Under the pieces are notes generated by a model. That model was given only the letters and a program-made list of their open reading frames with translations. It made no database searches and was not told where the DNA came from. The position numbers were made by a program, and so were the translations under genes. A stretch of DNA of 64,000 nucleotides from Chlorokybus atmophyticus (Eukaryota > Streptophyta > Chlorokybophyceae > Chlorokybales > Chlorokybaceae): assembly GCA_009103225.1 (NCBI GenBank), contig RHPI01000810.1:307049-371048 (forward strand), written 5' to 3'. Numbering within the stretch: the stretch's first letter is position 1; the number at the start of each line of letters is the position of its first letter. Positions 37,662 to 51,085 of the stretch are shown here, one piece after another.

Positions 37662-40585
37662 TCATGATGTTGGCAAACCCAACCGGCACACTGGATTGCT
37701 CTTTATCATTGATAAGTTGACCTGCGCAGATCCCAATGTTGGAAAACTGCGAGTCAAAGCAGGCCTTGATGGTGGCATTGATGCTTGCGTACAGAATGAT
37801 GTGAGCATATGAGCATATTGCCACAGCAAGAGGCTCACCTTGTGTCCAAACAGGTCGCGAATGTTCTCGACATTGTACAGTATCATCGTCGGCCTGCAAG
37901 CAAGTAGCAGGCTCAGCCTTCGCACAATGCTATGCCAAGGTAACAGCATTCCTGCACACACATGCTTCCTGACTTACCTTTCGAGCCCAAGGCCCCAAGC
38001 GATGACATTCACGTCATCCGGGAGACCCATCGGCCTTAGCATCTCCGGCCGAAACATGCCCGAGTTCCCAACCTCAACCCACTTCTTGAGCAGAGGGTGC
38101 CACGCGAAGATCTCCATGCTCGGCTCCGTGTACGGGTTGTACGCGGGCTTGAAACGCAGCTGCTTCATGCCTTGCAGTACAGCACAGCAACTGTCAGCAA
38201 CTGAACCTGGCCTGCCAACACCAACATATCGACATGCATATGCACAATCATTACTGCCGAGAAAGACACACCTAACCGTTCAAAGAACTGCGCAAGAGTG
38301 CCAATCAGATCCGCCAGCGTCACACCCTTGTCGCAAATGACACCTGGGCCAGGGTTGACACGACACTACAAAGCTGAGAGTTTTGTCTGGCAGGAGCTGA
38401 ACACTGAGTGCAAAGGCCATGTACTGACCTTCAATCTGGTGGAACTCTGCCAAGTGAGTCCTGTCCACATGCTCGTTGCGAAACACTCTGTCGATAGAGA
38501 AGAACTTCGCTGGCCTGAAGCCACTCTGCAGCGCGCAAGTGATGTTGCTATGGGCACAAGATACGCATGAGCCGAGCTCAAAACCAAACAAGGAAGCCCG
38601 GCTTGAGCGTGCTTGAGTAACTGAGTGGCGCAGTGCACACGTAGACACAATAAGTGCGGTGACTAACCTGCGCTAGTCTATAAAGCATGCGCGATGAAAC
38701 AGCTGTCGTGTGCGTGCGAAGCAGGTTTTTGAACGCCTCGGTGCGCTTCCAAGGCCCACCATACCTGGCATGAAACTTAGGTGCATGAGAACATGCACGC
38801 GCACGGCTCAACTGCACCAACTGTGCGTGTAGCGTACCCAACTGAGCCATAGCCCCCAGTCTGATGCACTTCCTTTACTCGTTGCAAGTAGTCTTCAGGC
38901 ACAGAGTTGGTCTTTGAGGGTGCTGCAAACAAAAGGCATCAAAGAAATAGTCAGGTTGCTGATTTACCAATGGAGATGATGCGACTGGCCACAGACCTGA
39001 CAAGAAGAAGGTGTCGTGGGCGTCGCGAGCGGGGTGCATTTGGGGCTGGAACAGCGCGTCAAAGTTCCAAAAACTGCTCTCTACAAAGTTGTTGGTGGGC
39101 ATCTCCTCGAAGCTGCATAACAATTGTTGATGGGTGGCTTTTGTCCATCACCAACACTATGCTAGCTCACAAATTCAGCTCACAAGCATACCCCATCTCT
39201 AGGAAAATCTCCCGGAACTGCCTGCGCACCTGGCGGCAAACATGTGAGTATCGCTTTTTATGTGCATGTAAGTAAGTAACTGTTGTCAACAGGCAAAGTC
39301 GACTGCAAGCGCTGCCCATCTGCGCCTTCAACTGACAACGCAGCATTCAGTTACCTTCAGCAGTGGATGCAAGTGCCCACCCGTGGTTGGCAGCCCCAAC
39401 GCGTCAAAGTTGTAGTCTTTGAATGCAGCTGTTTTCCAGGCACCGCTGCGTGGTCATGACAATCAGCACGGCTACAGGAGGACTCCGTACTCCCCAACGT
39501 GACGTCAACTCCCTACCTTGCCATCATTTCTGCTGTGAGGTCCGTCGCAGGTTTCACCAGCTTGAGGGCAAACTTGGGACCCTTGACCAGGCTGTACACC
39601 TTTGTGATTCTGTGGAGCGCGCAGCAGTTAGATATGCAGCATTACGGCTCACACATACTCCTAACAAGCATTGTAAATCTAGAGACAGAGCTGCGTGTCG
39701 TATCACAACGAGTGAGTTCACGGCAGCCAATCAGACGACCACATGTTGCTTACTCCATTGTAATCAGTTTCCTCTTTTTGCTGAGGTAGTCCAAATCTGC
39801 TTGCGCCACCTCCTGCAAATGTGCATGCAATGTAAACAACGGGGGAAGAAGACTTGCATAGACATGCAGAGTGCTGATAGTTGCGCTGTAAAACACCTTA
39901 ACTTCATGTGGCAATGTGACTTAAACGCTGCTGATACCGCAACGACAAACAGGATAGGATCAACAAAATCAATTGCTTTATGTTTAGGCGCCTGCATGCA
40001 AGCTGTTTTACACGAAGCAATGTCCATGCATGTTGTGTAACAACATGCATGGACAGGCTTGTAACTTGATGTTGTTCGCCTTGAACATGACAAAGACCAA
40101 TGAAGATAGCATAGTGCTTATACCTCTCCATTCTGCACTGCCTGTAGTAGATCCTTGCAGCGGTCCTCAACGGAGTCAACCTTGCGCAGTACCATGGGAT
40201 CCTGGGACCCTGGGCGCTTCTCAATGCGAACCCACTTGTTCTGCATGGCCTGCTTGAACCCGATGTCGGCGGCCTCATGGCCGAGGGCGGAGCGAAGGTC
40301 CCCGAGGGAGGTGCCGGCATCGCCAGGGGCGACACCGGAGAAGAGCCGGGCCTCCGGAGAACCCTCCGCAGCGTAGCCCACCGCCTCCTTGGTGAGGACC
40401 CAGCGGCGGCGGTCCAGCTCCGTGTAGGCCAGCAGCTCAAAGCTGGCCAGGCGGCGGATGATGGGCACCAGGGCTGTCAAGTGATCCACGCCGATGGCAG
40501 CAGCCGCCTCGGAGCTATCGGCGATGGCGCCGTCTGGCGTCTCGTCCAGACGCCGAAGCAGCGCCTCCTCGAGCGCCTCCGCCAT
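37662..40585 (-). CDS. FARSA: Cytosolic phenylalanyl-tRNA synthetase alpha subunit
   Basis: Class II aminoacyl-tRNA synthetase alpha chain that charges tRNA-Phe in the cytosol as an alpha2-beta2 tetramer. Thirteen exons: 40585..40124, 39812..39754, 39609..39517, 39445..39355, 39229..39192, 39112..38997, 38922..38838, 38764..38668, 38525..38429, 38343..38272, 38170..37978, 37893..37839 and 37721..37662, giving 505 residues (human 508). N-terminal winged helices are followed by [36 protein letters not shown], class II motif 2 ([19 protein letters not shown]), [11 protein letters not shown] and motif 3 (GLGLER). The start is the MAEALEE methionine; the ORF's upstream extension has no ATG. No transit peptide, so cytosolic. 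Intact throughout. Confidence 0.97.
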
Positions 40586-41788
40586 TGCCGCCAACACCAG
40601 CGCTGCCACCGCCGCCGACGATGTGGTGCTAGTAAACGACGGACGATGCCGTTAGTGCATACAAGCTGTGGTACAGCCACTTTCAACGAGTAAGGTGACT
40701 GCCGTTGCGTTCATGTTGAATTCGTTGGTCAAGTACGAGCACAGCTAGGAGCTTGAGGAGGGCCTCCTCGCAACAATACCGATGGACATCAACATAGTGT
40801 TAGGTATAAAGCACAACATGAGCAAGCTGCTCGGCCGCCTTGCTACGTGATACAATGCATGCAGGATTTGGGTCGTAGCGGTAGGGCGCAGTTTTTGTGG
40901 TTTACACAAGCATGAGCACAGAGTGTATAGCCCAGTGGTTGTGTTATAATGTGCTTGCATGCTGTTGGGCATGCTGTGAGTGATGTCATGTCAACAACTA
41001 CTGGCAGCATATCCTGTATATATGCAAGTAGCTCAGCCACTAATTACTGAAGGGCATGCTTACCGACACAGGGCAGTAGGAGTAGAGGTAGCGTAGTGAT
41101 GTTATTAGCCCAGTGGTTGTGCATGCGGCATGGAATTGCGTGGGGTGTGTTGCATGCCATGCATGGCGTGTAAAATGCATGCTTACAACAGCCTCGTGCT
41201 TATCCTGTACATTTACCTGATACTTGCAGCTGATGTGCAGTTCAGCACATGGGATGTTGAAAGCGGCCTCTATGACAGCATCTACGTACAGAAGTTCTGC
41301 TGCAGAACGAAACACAAGCCACTGACCAACACATCAACAACAACATATGTACAGTTTGTCCAAATGCAGGTAGCACCCCATAATTGCCACCGGCTGCACG
41401 AAGTATGCCTGTGCCGAAAACTCACACGCGCACACACTTGTTGCAGCGCGGTCTCTGCAGAGGTAGCTCTGGGAGGTCGTTGACAAGCAACTTCTGCAGC
41501 CTATGTCCCTGACATATGCGATAGTAAAGCAACTCCTTTTGGCACTCAACCTACGTCACTGGCTACACTTCAGGATGGTTTTGCACACCAACCCTGCACA
41601 GCAACCCACTCAAGTCAGTGCTGCGCAAGATTGGCTGTCTAGGCTGCACAGGAAGTCCCTGTCAGAAACAGCTGTGAGAACACGCGCAGACATTGCAACG
41701 ACATATGCAACTTCAGAAGCATTGCACACCAATAGCCAATTCATTATGTCATCAGCATATACCTTTCTACGCATGCCGGCAGACAGCC
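40586..41788. other. Intergenic between PheRS alpha and the coiled-coil gene
   Basis: PheRS alpha promoter side and the 3' flank of the coiled-coil gene. GCATGC words are frequent. Short frames present show no family features. Confidence 0.5.
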
Positions 41789-44086
41789 TTAGTGCACGGC
41801 AGTTGGATTGGTCGATAGCTTGCGAGCAAGCTCAGCTTGTGCGTCAACAGCAGCTTCAAGGCCAGCAGCAAGCACGTCATTCGGCATGACAGCCTTGGCA
41901 AGTTGCGCTTCAAGAGCGCGCACCTTGTCAAACCAGCTTACGTAAGCAACAGCGGCAAAACTTATCGGTGCGTAAGCAAAGGACCGCCCTGAAGGGACTG
42001 CAGGTTGCATACCTGTGCGGTCAGCTGTTCAATGCGTGGGTCTACAAGTCTTGCCGTGGAGGGAGCGGGGGCCTGGGAGGCAGCCAAGTCTGTTTGTGAC
42101 GAGGAGTCTTGCGCTTGGGCTTCACGCTGTTGCACACGCTGATTGTGCAGCGCCGCCGCACGGCGCCGCGCCTCCATGAGCAGAGCGCTACCATCTACTT
42201 GGGAAGTCTGCACAACGGACGCATAATTTGCAAAGAGGCAAGGCGGCGAAGATGGTACAGGCGGGCCAGTGTGTCTACTGTCAACTACCATGCTTGCATA
42301 TGCGCTCATCAATGGCTCGCACCTGGGGTTGTTTGTCCAGCTGAGACTTGAGCGCCTCATTGGTCGCCTTTTCCGCAAGCACCTGGGCCTGCAATGCTGC
42401 AATTTCAGCTTGGGCTTCATTGACAGGACCAAACTCTTGACGCCACATTTGCAGCTCTTCTTCAGATACTGCCCGGCCTTGAGACCCTTCCATGGCCCGC
42501 ACTTGCGCCAATGCAACCTCCGCACGCCGGCTGGCATCATCCAGCTGCCGCCGCTCGGATGCAAGCTGCGCTCGGAGTTCAGCAACCTCAGCCTGCGCCT
42601 CATTGAGTGGAGCCAGCGCATCCTGCCGCCATGCGTCTATTTCCTCTGGAGACATGGAGAGACCCGCAGCGCTCTCAAGTGCACGAGCCTGGCCTATGGC
42701 TGTGTCTGCACGCACATTGGCCTCGTCGCGCTGCTGAACCAAAGCCGCAACCTCTGCTGCCAACTCCGCTGCGCGCCATTGTGCCTCCACTAGAGGTGTC
42801 CGCAACTCCTCGCGCAAAGCAACTGTGTCTGTAAGGAATGTCATGTCACACGCACTGTACTTATGAGGGCAGTGCGTAGCAGGCATTACCAATGGCAGCA
42901 CCAGTACCTGCTTCTGAAAGAGAGCGCGCAAGCTGCACCTCCAGGCTGCGAATCTGCTGTGCATGCAAGTCCTCTTGTGCACCAGTCTGGGGAACGGCTT
43001 CTACTTCCGCCTGAAGCTTTTGCACCTTTGCCCACAACTCGTTAATCAGTTCCGCAGACTCCGAAGGGGCAGGTTCAGCTTCAGCCTTTGCCTCCAACTC
43101 GGACTGCAGCTGTGCAACCTGTCGCATGCAACCATCAGCTTGCATGTAAGGCAATGCAACATGGGAAGTAAGATGTAGCAGCACTCATTCAACTTAGGTT
43201 AACGAGTAGAAGCAGTTTGGCACCTGTTCCTTCGATGCATGCAGCTCAGAGTTGCGCTTTGCCAGCTCCAGCAGGTTTTCGTCAGCCTGCTGACTTGCTG
43301 TGTTGACCAACGCCATGAGCTCTATTTCTCGGGGCGTCAGGTCTTCTCTGTCGAAGACCGCATCCCGCAAGACTCCCTTCAGCACAGTAACAAGCTCGCT
43401 CCTGTCGACCAGTGCCCCTCGGTCTCCCTGAGCGCTTCCAGGCCGTTGACCGCTCCTCTTTTTGCTGCCAGCTTTGGTCTTCTGCTTGAACGCAACACAG
43501 AGGTCAGTACAGCAAGACAACCTGACGCCGGCTTTCAGCTACGTAGCACACATGCAAAAGAAACCAAGGGGGCACGGCATGCATGCTGAGTTGGTGTAGG
43601 TGAAACTAGACCATTCTAAAGCTAACCTGTGCTGTCATCTGCTCCAGCAACGCCTTGACGCGTGAAGCCAGGTCAGCACCGCCATGCTCGTTGTGGCTGC
43701 TGTTGTTAGACGCTGAAGCCGCTTTTATCACCGTGGCGGCATGCTGCCTTGTTGCCTTGAGAGCGGAAGCGTGCTGGCCACGCTGCTGGGCAGAAAGCAG
43801 CATGAACCACAAGCATGAGGCAGCTCCAGTATGCGCACAGCAATCAGCAGCAGCAGCAGCAGCAGCAGCTGCAGCTGCTGCTTAAAGAATCATGCAGGCC
43901 TAAAACGCAGAATGCCCACTGAGGTCGACCGCTTCGAAGCACCATCAGGTAATTATACTAACTGCATTGTCTGCTTTCTCACGCAGTGCTGTTAGTACTT
44001 GGACGCACCTGTGGCTTTACACTCTTCGCGGTCCATGCCGCCCCAGCGAGCGCCACCGACGTCCCAGCCGCCGCCGCCGCCGCCAT
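41789..44086 (-). CDS. Coiled-coil protein of unknown function
   Basis: Not recognised. Seven in-phase exons: 44086..44009, 43785..43627, 43481..43224, 43118..42890, 42828..42323, 42207..42013 and 41923..41789, giving 519 residues. The start (MAAAAAAGTSVALAG) was chosen because it alone keeps phase with exon 2. After a basic Lys/Arg segment (KTKAGSKKRSGQRPG) nearly all of the protein is Ala/Glu/Gln/Leu heptad-like coiled coil, such as EAQWRAAELAAEVAALVQQ and AEVAELRAQLASERR. Two internal repeats of about 70 residues share MSPEEIDAWRQDALAPLNEAQ and SEEELQMWRQEFGPVNEAQ. A cytoskeletal, basal-body or Golgi-tether role is possible but unsupported. Divergent from exportin-T. Confidence 0.65.
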
Positions 44087-45011
44087 CGGGGTTGTTTGGC
44101 AAGACAACCTTCGCCGGCTGCGAATCACGGCTTATCATCGTCTTCATCTTGTTGTCATTAATGCTGAGTCCCATGTGAAGAGGATCATTTGCAGAGGATG
44201 TAAATTCTGATCGGGACACTCTAACCAGGACTGAATCTTATGAGGCTCTGCAGCCGTCGGATGGCTGGCGCCTTTGCCTAACGTTAGCTGCCTACGCAAG
44301 CCTGCGCGCGGCGGCGGCAGGGGCGGTGTCGGCGGCGTCTGCGGGCGGCGTTGTGGGTCGTGGCGGTCGGATTTACGTGACACTGTACTCGGTGGTTCCT
44401 TGTCTTTAGAGGCGTGGTGGCTGTCGGTGTCCGTGTGTGACGGATTTGGGTGCCCTAGATGTCGGAGCATGTAGGCTCCTCTCCCAGCGCCATGCCGCAG
44501 CGATGATTGCGCAACAACCATGAGCGGACGCCAGCTCCCTTTTGGTGTCAAGCCGGAGCGTCATCCCGCTTGGAACGGTGAAGGCGTCGGTCCAGCTAGC
44601 TTGGGTAAGGGCTCATCGCGTAGCAATCTCAGCAGCAACAAGCATGCTTGCTTTGCAAAATTGTGCCGGCTGGCAAGTTTTTTGAGAGCAGTGGCGCACA
44701 GTTGGTCCGATTGTTGGGACGCTGGATCTGTATGCAAGCCACACTCAACTCAAGGCACAACTTCAGCACATCAAGCAATTGAAGGCTTGTAGACGTCCTT
44801 CAATTGTCTATAGTTTTGCAGCGCTTCACCTTAGGTAGGGCCATTTGCATGCGCGCTTGGTACATTGAAGTGGCAGCATGTTTGTAGCGCAGTTTCCATG
44901 CGTCATTGCACATTTCATTGGTAAGCATGTAGGAGTCAACAGCAGCTGACAGGGCTTGATTTAGCTTGCTGTGCGCAGGCTGCCTGAGCTTTGTCGGGTC
45001 AGCCGGGCCCT
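44087..45011. other. Divergent promoter region, coiled-coil gene / exportin-T
   Basis: Open frames on both strands (minus 44144-44551, Pro/His-rich; plus 44520-44792) lack family motifs or in-phase partners. They could be upstream exons or chance. No E2F-like palindrome was found here. Confidence 0.4.
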
Positions 45012-48000
45012 ATGGATGATTTGGAACGGGCCGTGCTGTTCAGTTTAGACCACAGCGGAGCAGTTGACCCTGCATTGCAGCAGCGCGCTCTGCTGTACTG
45101 CCAAGAAGCCCGAGCGTCGCCTGGTGCCATCGGGTTGTGCATTGAGCGAATACCCCGCGCCTCGCATCCGGCTGTACGCTTCTGGTGCCTTCAGACCCTG
45201 CAGGAGCTTCTGCCTGCTCGCTACTCGTCTCTAAGTGATGCCGAGCGATCCCAATTGCAAACATGTCTGCTTCGCTGGATACAGGTTTGGCTGAAGCCAT
45301 GCTTGCACTGCGCGACTTGGCAGTGGGAACTCATGAGTATATTCTGACTCATGTGTGCAGTGCCATTTAGCATTGAGCAACACCATCTTGAAAGCATGGT
45401 TTTGTTCTGTTGGTTTCAGGATGAGCGCAGTCTATGTCAGCCCTTGGGAGTGGAGGTACAGGACGCGACACTGGAGCAGGAGCACGCTCCTGCCTATGTG
45501 CGGAATAAGCTTGCACAAGTCTTTGCCACAGTAGTTGGTATTGATTACCCTGAAAGATGGCCTGCAGTATTTTTGGATCTTGCCGGTGGCGCTGTGCGCA
45601 CAGCATTCGCTGCGGACATGTTCTGCCGCGCCATGATGGCAGTTGACGATGAGATCATTGCTGTTGACCCGCGGGTTGGCATGAGAGTGAAGGTATGCTG
45701 TGGCTTTCTGCCAAGTTATTGCTGACTATGACATAGGCACCATGAGGTTTGGTATATCCAACTGCCAACTGACTTGCTGTTACTCATCCAATGTTTGCAG
45801 GATGCCATCCGGGAGCAATGCGTTATGCAGGTGTTGGATGCGTGGTACACACTTCTCTCACAGTACCACACCATGTTGCCAGACCTGGCTGGTCAAGTGC
45901 TCCAAACCATGCAGGTACCGCAGCTGCAGCAGTACCTCCGCTGCATCATGCTTGTGATGGCAGATACTGGACTGATAGATGATGCTATCATCACTTACAC
46001 TAGATATCTGTGTCGCAGCGCTACATATCTTGGATGGACATAAACTTGATCGCCAGCGATCGCTTCATGGTGCTGCTGTTCCAATTCTTGTCCGCCAGCC
46101 ATGTGAAGTTGCGCATAGGTGCCTGCGACTGTTTGATGGAGGTGGTTGGGAAACGCATGGATGCCATCTCGAAGTTGGCTATGCTTCAAAGGCTACAGAT
46201 GGCGTCACTTTGTTCAAGGTAAGCGCGTGCTAGTCCTGTCAGTGCGAACTTTGCACATGGATGATGATACGTTGGTCGCAGGATGCCTGCAGTTCAAGAT
46301 CTAGAAACAGCTCAGAGGCTAACCTTGCTGATAACGGAGCTTGCTCAAGAGGTTTTGGACTGTGAAAAGGTAGCTCTCGCGTGTGCGTAGAGTTGTGTTC
46401 ACTGCAATACTGATGCATATCATGCTGCGACTTAACTGCACAAATGTTGCTGATGTCGCATGATTTGTGCAGCACCTGGATGCAGATGTCACCCAGCAGG
46501 CTGCTGCCGTTGCTGCAAACAATGTGAATAGCATGCTGGAGGAGTTGTTCCCTGGCATACTCTTCATGATGGAACATGTTGACGATGAAGTGTCATCGTC
46601 AACATTTCAGGTGCGCCACTGTGTTGCAGTTCTGCAGCATTGATGTTATTGTTGTCTGCTGGCGTGTAGTGACTTGTTACACGCTTGCAGTTTCTTCAAT
46701 CTTATGCAACCAAGCTCAAGAAAGACGGCTCAGTCTCCGCAGTGCAAGCAGAGCATATGGCCAAGACGTTGGTGGTCTTGGGGAAAAGAATGCGCTACCA
46801 AGAACCCTATGATACCCTTTTAAATGAGGTGAACACCCAAAGATTACTTGAGCGGGGTGCCATGGTGCTGTGTTGTATTGATGTATTGTGTGTGATGCAT
46901 ATAGATCTATGCTGTGCATGTTGGAGTTGGATATAACGAGACTGAGAGGAATGATTGCTGTGCAGCCTGACAATCGTAGGGCAGAAGATTATGATGAAGA
47001 GTTTCAGGAGTACCGAAGGACGCTGTTTACGCTTTTGCGAAATATATCGCGTGTTATTCCAGATATCACTCGTTCCTTTGTACAGTCCAACCTCACAGCG
47101 GTCTTGTCTACCCCAGACAGCAGTGCGCGCGATGTTGAGGCCGCTATCATGTTATTGTACCAGCTTGGTGAAGGCATGGCAGAGGAGGCCCTCAAAGCTG
47201 GAAGTGGCGCGCTTGCAGACATGGTTGGAGCGCTTGTGAGTGCAACAGTGCCATGCCACATCCACCGACTGGTCGCAGCTGTGTATCTGGAAACGGTGGT
47301 GCGCTATGTCCGGTTCTTGCAGCAGCAGCCTCAGTACATACCTGGCGTTCTAGCAGTGTTTTTGGATTCACGTGGGCTGCGCCATGCGCATTCCAGCGTC
47401 CGCAGCCGCGGCGGCTACTTGTTCATGCGGTTGGTTAAGACCCTGCGGCAGCAGTTGCGGCCCTATGCAGAGCAGATCTTCAAGGAGTTGCAGCTGCTGA
47501 TAGAACAAGGCTTCTCAGCTGCCTCCAGCGCCAAGGCCAGGGCCGCTGAGCTTGATGAACGCATATACGTCTTTGAAGCGCTTGGGTTGTTGGCAGGAAT
47601 GGATGACCTTCCAGAAGAGCGGCAAAGTGCATATGTGGCATCCATCTTGGTCCCGTTGTGCAGCCAGATGGACCGGCTCCTGACGGAGAGCACACTTGAC
47701 CAGGCTGGTTCTGCAGGAGCTGTGCAGCTGCTGCAGAGCATCATACTGGCTACAACTTCTCTCAGCAAAGGTTTTGGTGAACAGCTAGCAACGGGAAAAC
47801 CCAAAGTGGGCAACTTGTTCAGGCAGGCACTAGAGCAAGTCTTGAGGGTTCTGCAGACGTTGCCGCAAGTGAAGGCTCTGCGAGGCAAAGTGATCTCCTT
47901 TGTCCACCGCATGGTAGACTGTTTGGGAACCTCCTTGTTTCCTTATCTCCCCGTGGCTATCCAGCAGTTGCTGTTGGATTCGGAAGTGCGAGATGTCCTG

Positions 48001-48996
48001 GAGTTCATTCAGCTCATGAATCAGATCATGAGCAAGTTCAAGGCCGCAATTCTTCCCATTGTGCAAGAACTCTTGCCAGCAGTTGTCAGCCGCGTGTATG
48101 CGCTCTTGCCACCAGTTATGTCCTCTCAGGCGAGTTTCATACGCACATTGTTGGCTGAACATTGCCGCAGGTGCGCTTTGGGTCACTCAATGCTTTATTG
48201 TTGCACAGGTGTACATGAGCAACGCTGAAGAAGCTCGTGAAAGCAGAGAGTTGCAGCGCGGATACTTCACCTTTCTCAGCACCATTGCCGCCAATGATTT
48301 GCTTCCGGTTTTTCTGACAGAGCCCATAGTCGCCACCATTTTCCCAAACGTGACTGCTATGTTGTTGCAAGGCGCAGCAACACATCCGGATCCCGCTGTT
48401 CGCAAGACGTGCGTTACCATCTTTGCCAGATTCATTGCAGAATGGTGCCCAGGCCCTGGGCAGCCTGAACAGTTGCCTGGTTTCAAGCGGTACGCCATCG
48501 AGGAGTTTGCTACCAAGTGCTGTGTACAAAGCCCATTTGCGGCAGATTTTGACTTCCATGACGCAAACACGGTACGTCACTGACCATCTGTTGCTACCAG
48601 CACTGTCCCCATTGCATCTGCTAAGTGGTTTTGGGTGCTTATCATGCAATTGTTGCTGCTGCAGCTGTCTCTTCTTGGGGAGTTGGCTAGCGTACATAAG
48701 CTGCTGTACCAGAAATGCGGGGAGGAGTACCTCCAGCACCTTGTCACCTCAGCATTGCCTGCTGTCAACTGCCCGCCTGCACTTGCCACCCAATATGCTG
48801 TCAGCGTACAGGTATGTGCCAGCAGATGGGTCATCGGTGCTTGGGTTGCTATGCTATGGTGCGTTTTGTGTACAGCTGTTGACGTTCAGATGCGATACAG
48901 ACGGCGGATCTCAAGGACCTGCGACGCTTTATGCAACATGTTTCCGAACAGACAAGACCGCAAGCAAATGGCACAACGTCAGTGGCACCATCATAA
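45012..48996 (+). CDS. XPOT: Exportin-T, tRNA nuclear export receptor
   Basis: Importin-beta-family HEAT-repeat receptor (plant PAUSED, yeast Los1) that exports mature tRNA with RanGTP. Exons: 45012..45284, 45420..45692, 45801..45914, 46019..46218, 46282..46369, 46473..46610, 46691..46828, 46966..48129, 48209..48571, 48665..48811 and 48901..48996, about 997 residues (human 962). Recognisable blocks: YVRNKLAQVFATVVGIDYPERW, AIREQCVMQVLDAWYTLLSQY, SWMDINLIASDRF, DEEFQEYRRTLF, LETVVRYVRFL, FLDSRGLRHAHSSVRSRGGYLF and QELQRGYFTF-like sequence near the end. MDDLERAV is the first Met in frame. Intron 8 (donor at 48130) is GC-AG, chosen because it alone keeps phase. Confidence 0.95.
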
Positions 48997-51037
48997 CACT
49001 AGTTACGCACATCGTGTACTAGGCGCGATGTGCGTCGGGTGTAGTTCGGTACCATGTTGACTGTTGTTGTGGAGAGGCAAGATAGGGAGGGTCAATTAGC
49101 ATCTGGCGGTGCTGGTTGTAGGAGATATGGCAACTGTGCACCTGGCTTGGAGTCGTTGCAATCCTACTGTCACATTGTGGGAGAGGTTGTGGGCTTTCTG
49201 TGCTCACTCATTGTCTACGGTTGATGTGGTGTGTTATACTATATGTAGCTAGTGCTGTCATGCTTGTCGCCTAGGGGCTAGGGCTAGTTCATGGTTGGAC
49301 ATAATTTGCTGTTCTGTCCAGTTTTTGGGTGTCACATTTGGGTGTCACATTGCTCTGGCATGTATGCGTGTTTGACATTATGTAGTTCCTCTGTTGTTCG
49401 CAATGTGCATGCGGTGTTGGTGACGTCAGCGTCGTCTCAAAACTCCACTATAGAAGAGGCAGGCTGAGCGCAGTGCAAGCTTGCCTTTGCAATAATTATG
49501 CAATTGCCGCAACAAGACAGGTAGTCGCAGGTTAAAGCATTGATATCATTGCTATTGCTGTAGTTGAGAGAGGTGACGGTGGCAACTATGTTATGGCTGG
49601 TGTGTCTTAATGCGCCATCAACATTGCGAGGCTTCAGCATCATGCTCTCCACATCAACTAAGGTTGTGACTGTTGCGTGCACGAGCTTGCAGATGCAACG
49701 CATAGATTGCAGCGCAATTGCCGTTATACGTTGCGGCATGTTGGCTCGCACAAATTCCATCACTTATCACATCACAAAGTATACTATAGTGCAATGCCAT
49801 GTGTAGAATGAATACAATTTGATGTGTATGCTCAAGCATTTGGGCTAGCCCCAAGCTCGTGGTATGTTGTGCATGCTATGTGCCAATCACACTCACTTAC
49901 CCTCGTCAATGGTGAAGTGGCGAGCGCCACACATCCATAGAGCTCGCACACCTGAGCACCCCACCCCCGAATCACCTTGACATAGAGCGCCACGATGAGA
50001 ATGAAACATGACAATCAACTGGCAGACAGCAAATAACTATCGCTGCGAAAATGCAACTTGCAATGGCAATTTGAGGAAAACAGCGGGTCACCTTATAATG
50101 ACAATGGTATCAATCATTAATCAGACTTGTGTTCGCATAACATTGTCCAACTTTTCACAATACTTTATTTAACAATAATAATAACAGAATTCATAACCAA
50201 ATTGAGAATTGTATGTGTCACTGACTTGGCAAGTTGCCTTTCAATCTTTACATAATTGATAAATGCATTGATCTCAATTCTCAATAACATCACATATTTA
50301 TGTTTGTGTGGCTGATGCATCCATGCGAACTGTATACGCACTCGGTGGTTGTGTGTGTAGCGTTAAAGTAAGTTGCATGTGCTGATGTAATATTGGTTGT
50401 ATGTCATATGCATGCGGAATTGCACATTGCTGTACATAAATATGTACAGCAATGTGCATTATACAAGTATATGTACACTTTGCATAGATGCAACACACAC
50501 ATATTGCGAAAACGAGAATTATCTGATAACGAGTTGCATCGTAGCGGTTTGCACGATTACCATTAATAATATTTGTGCATAAGTGATCACTTGAACACAT
50601 CCATAAATGCATTGCCTAAATCTTCAGTGCTATATGTTATGCATAATACAAGCATTGTGGCTAGCTATGACAGCTTGCATAAGATACAAGTCATAGAGCC
50701 AAGCAACCAGCACAACACATTGAAAGCTCAACACATTGCATGTAGATTTAACTTTATGTTGCTCTCGATTTATTCATTCCTGATTTAGGTTAAAGCAATG
50801 AAAAAGCAGTCACAATTGCTGACCTTCAACTCACACAGATTAAGTGTAGTGATTGAACGTAGCATTGCACATTCCAAAAACGCGCATTGGTGTGAGGCTG
50901 TAGTAATAATTACAATGTAGAACTTATGTTACACGCATTGTCGTGCGTCAACGGTGCACCAACATGGCATTGGCATTGGCTGTTGATTATCAGCACACGT
51001 ATTCCTATACTGGCGGTCTGAGTCTCCCAACAAGAGA
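48997..51037. other. AT-rich intergenic region
   Basis: About 2 kb between exportin-T and PSF1. The right half (about 50,000-50,950) is the AT-richest part of the left three quarters of the window. It contains a 20-bp-class inverted repeat around TTGCTGTACATAAATATGTACAGCAA near 50426-50451. No gene supported. Confidence 0.5.
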
Positions 51038-51049
51038 TTGGCGCCAAAA
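51038..51049. promoter_or_regulatory. E2F-like site upstream of PSF1
   Basis: TTGGCGCCAAAA, the 12-bp core shared with the sites at 5254 and 22466, 36 bp before the PSF1 start codon. PSF1 is a replication initiation factor, fitting E2F control. Confidence 0.6.
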
Positions 51050-51085
51050 TGCCCCACTGCCCTCACGGGTGTGTGTGCCGCAGGG

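Noticed and set aside
44144-44551. 136-codon minus-strand frame considered as exon 1 of the coiled-coil gene
   Set aside because: It does not join in phase; starting at 44086 gives a clean seven-exon gene.
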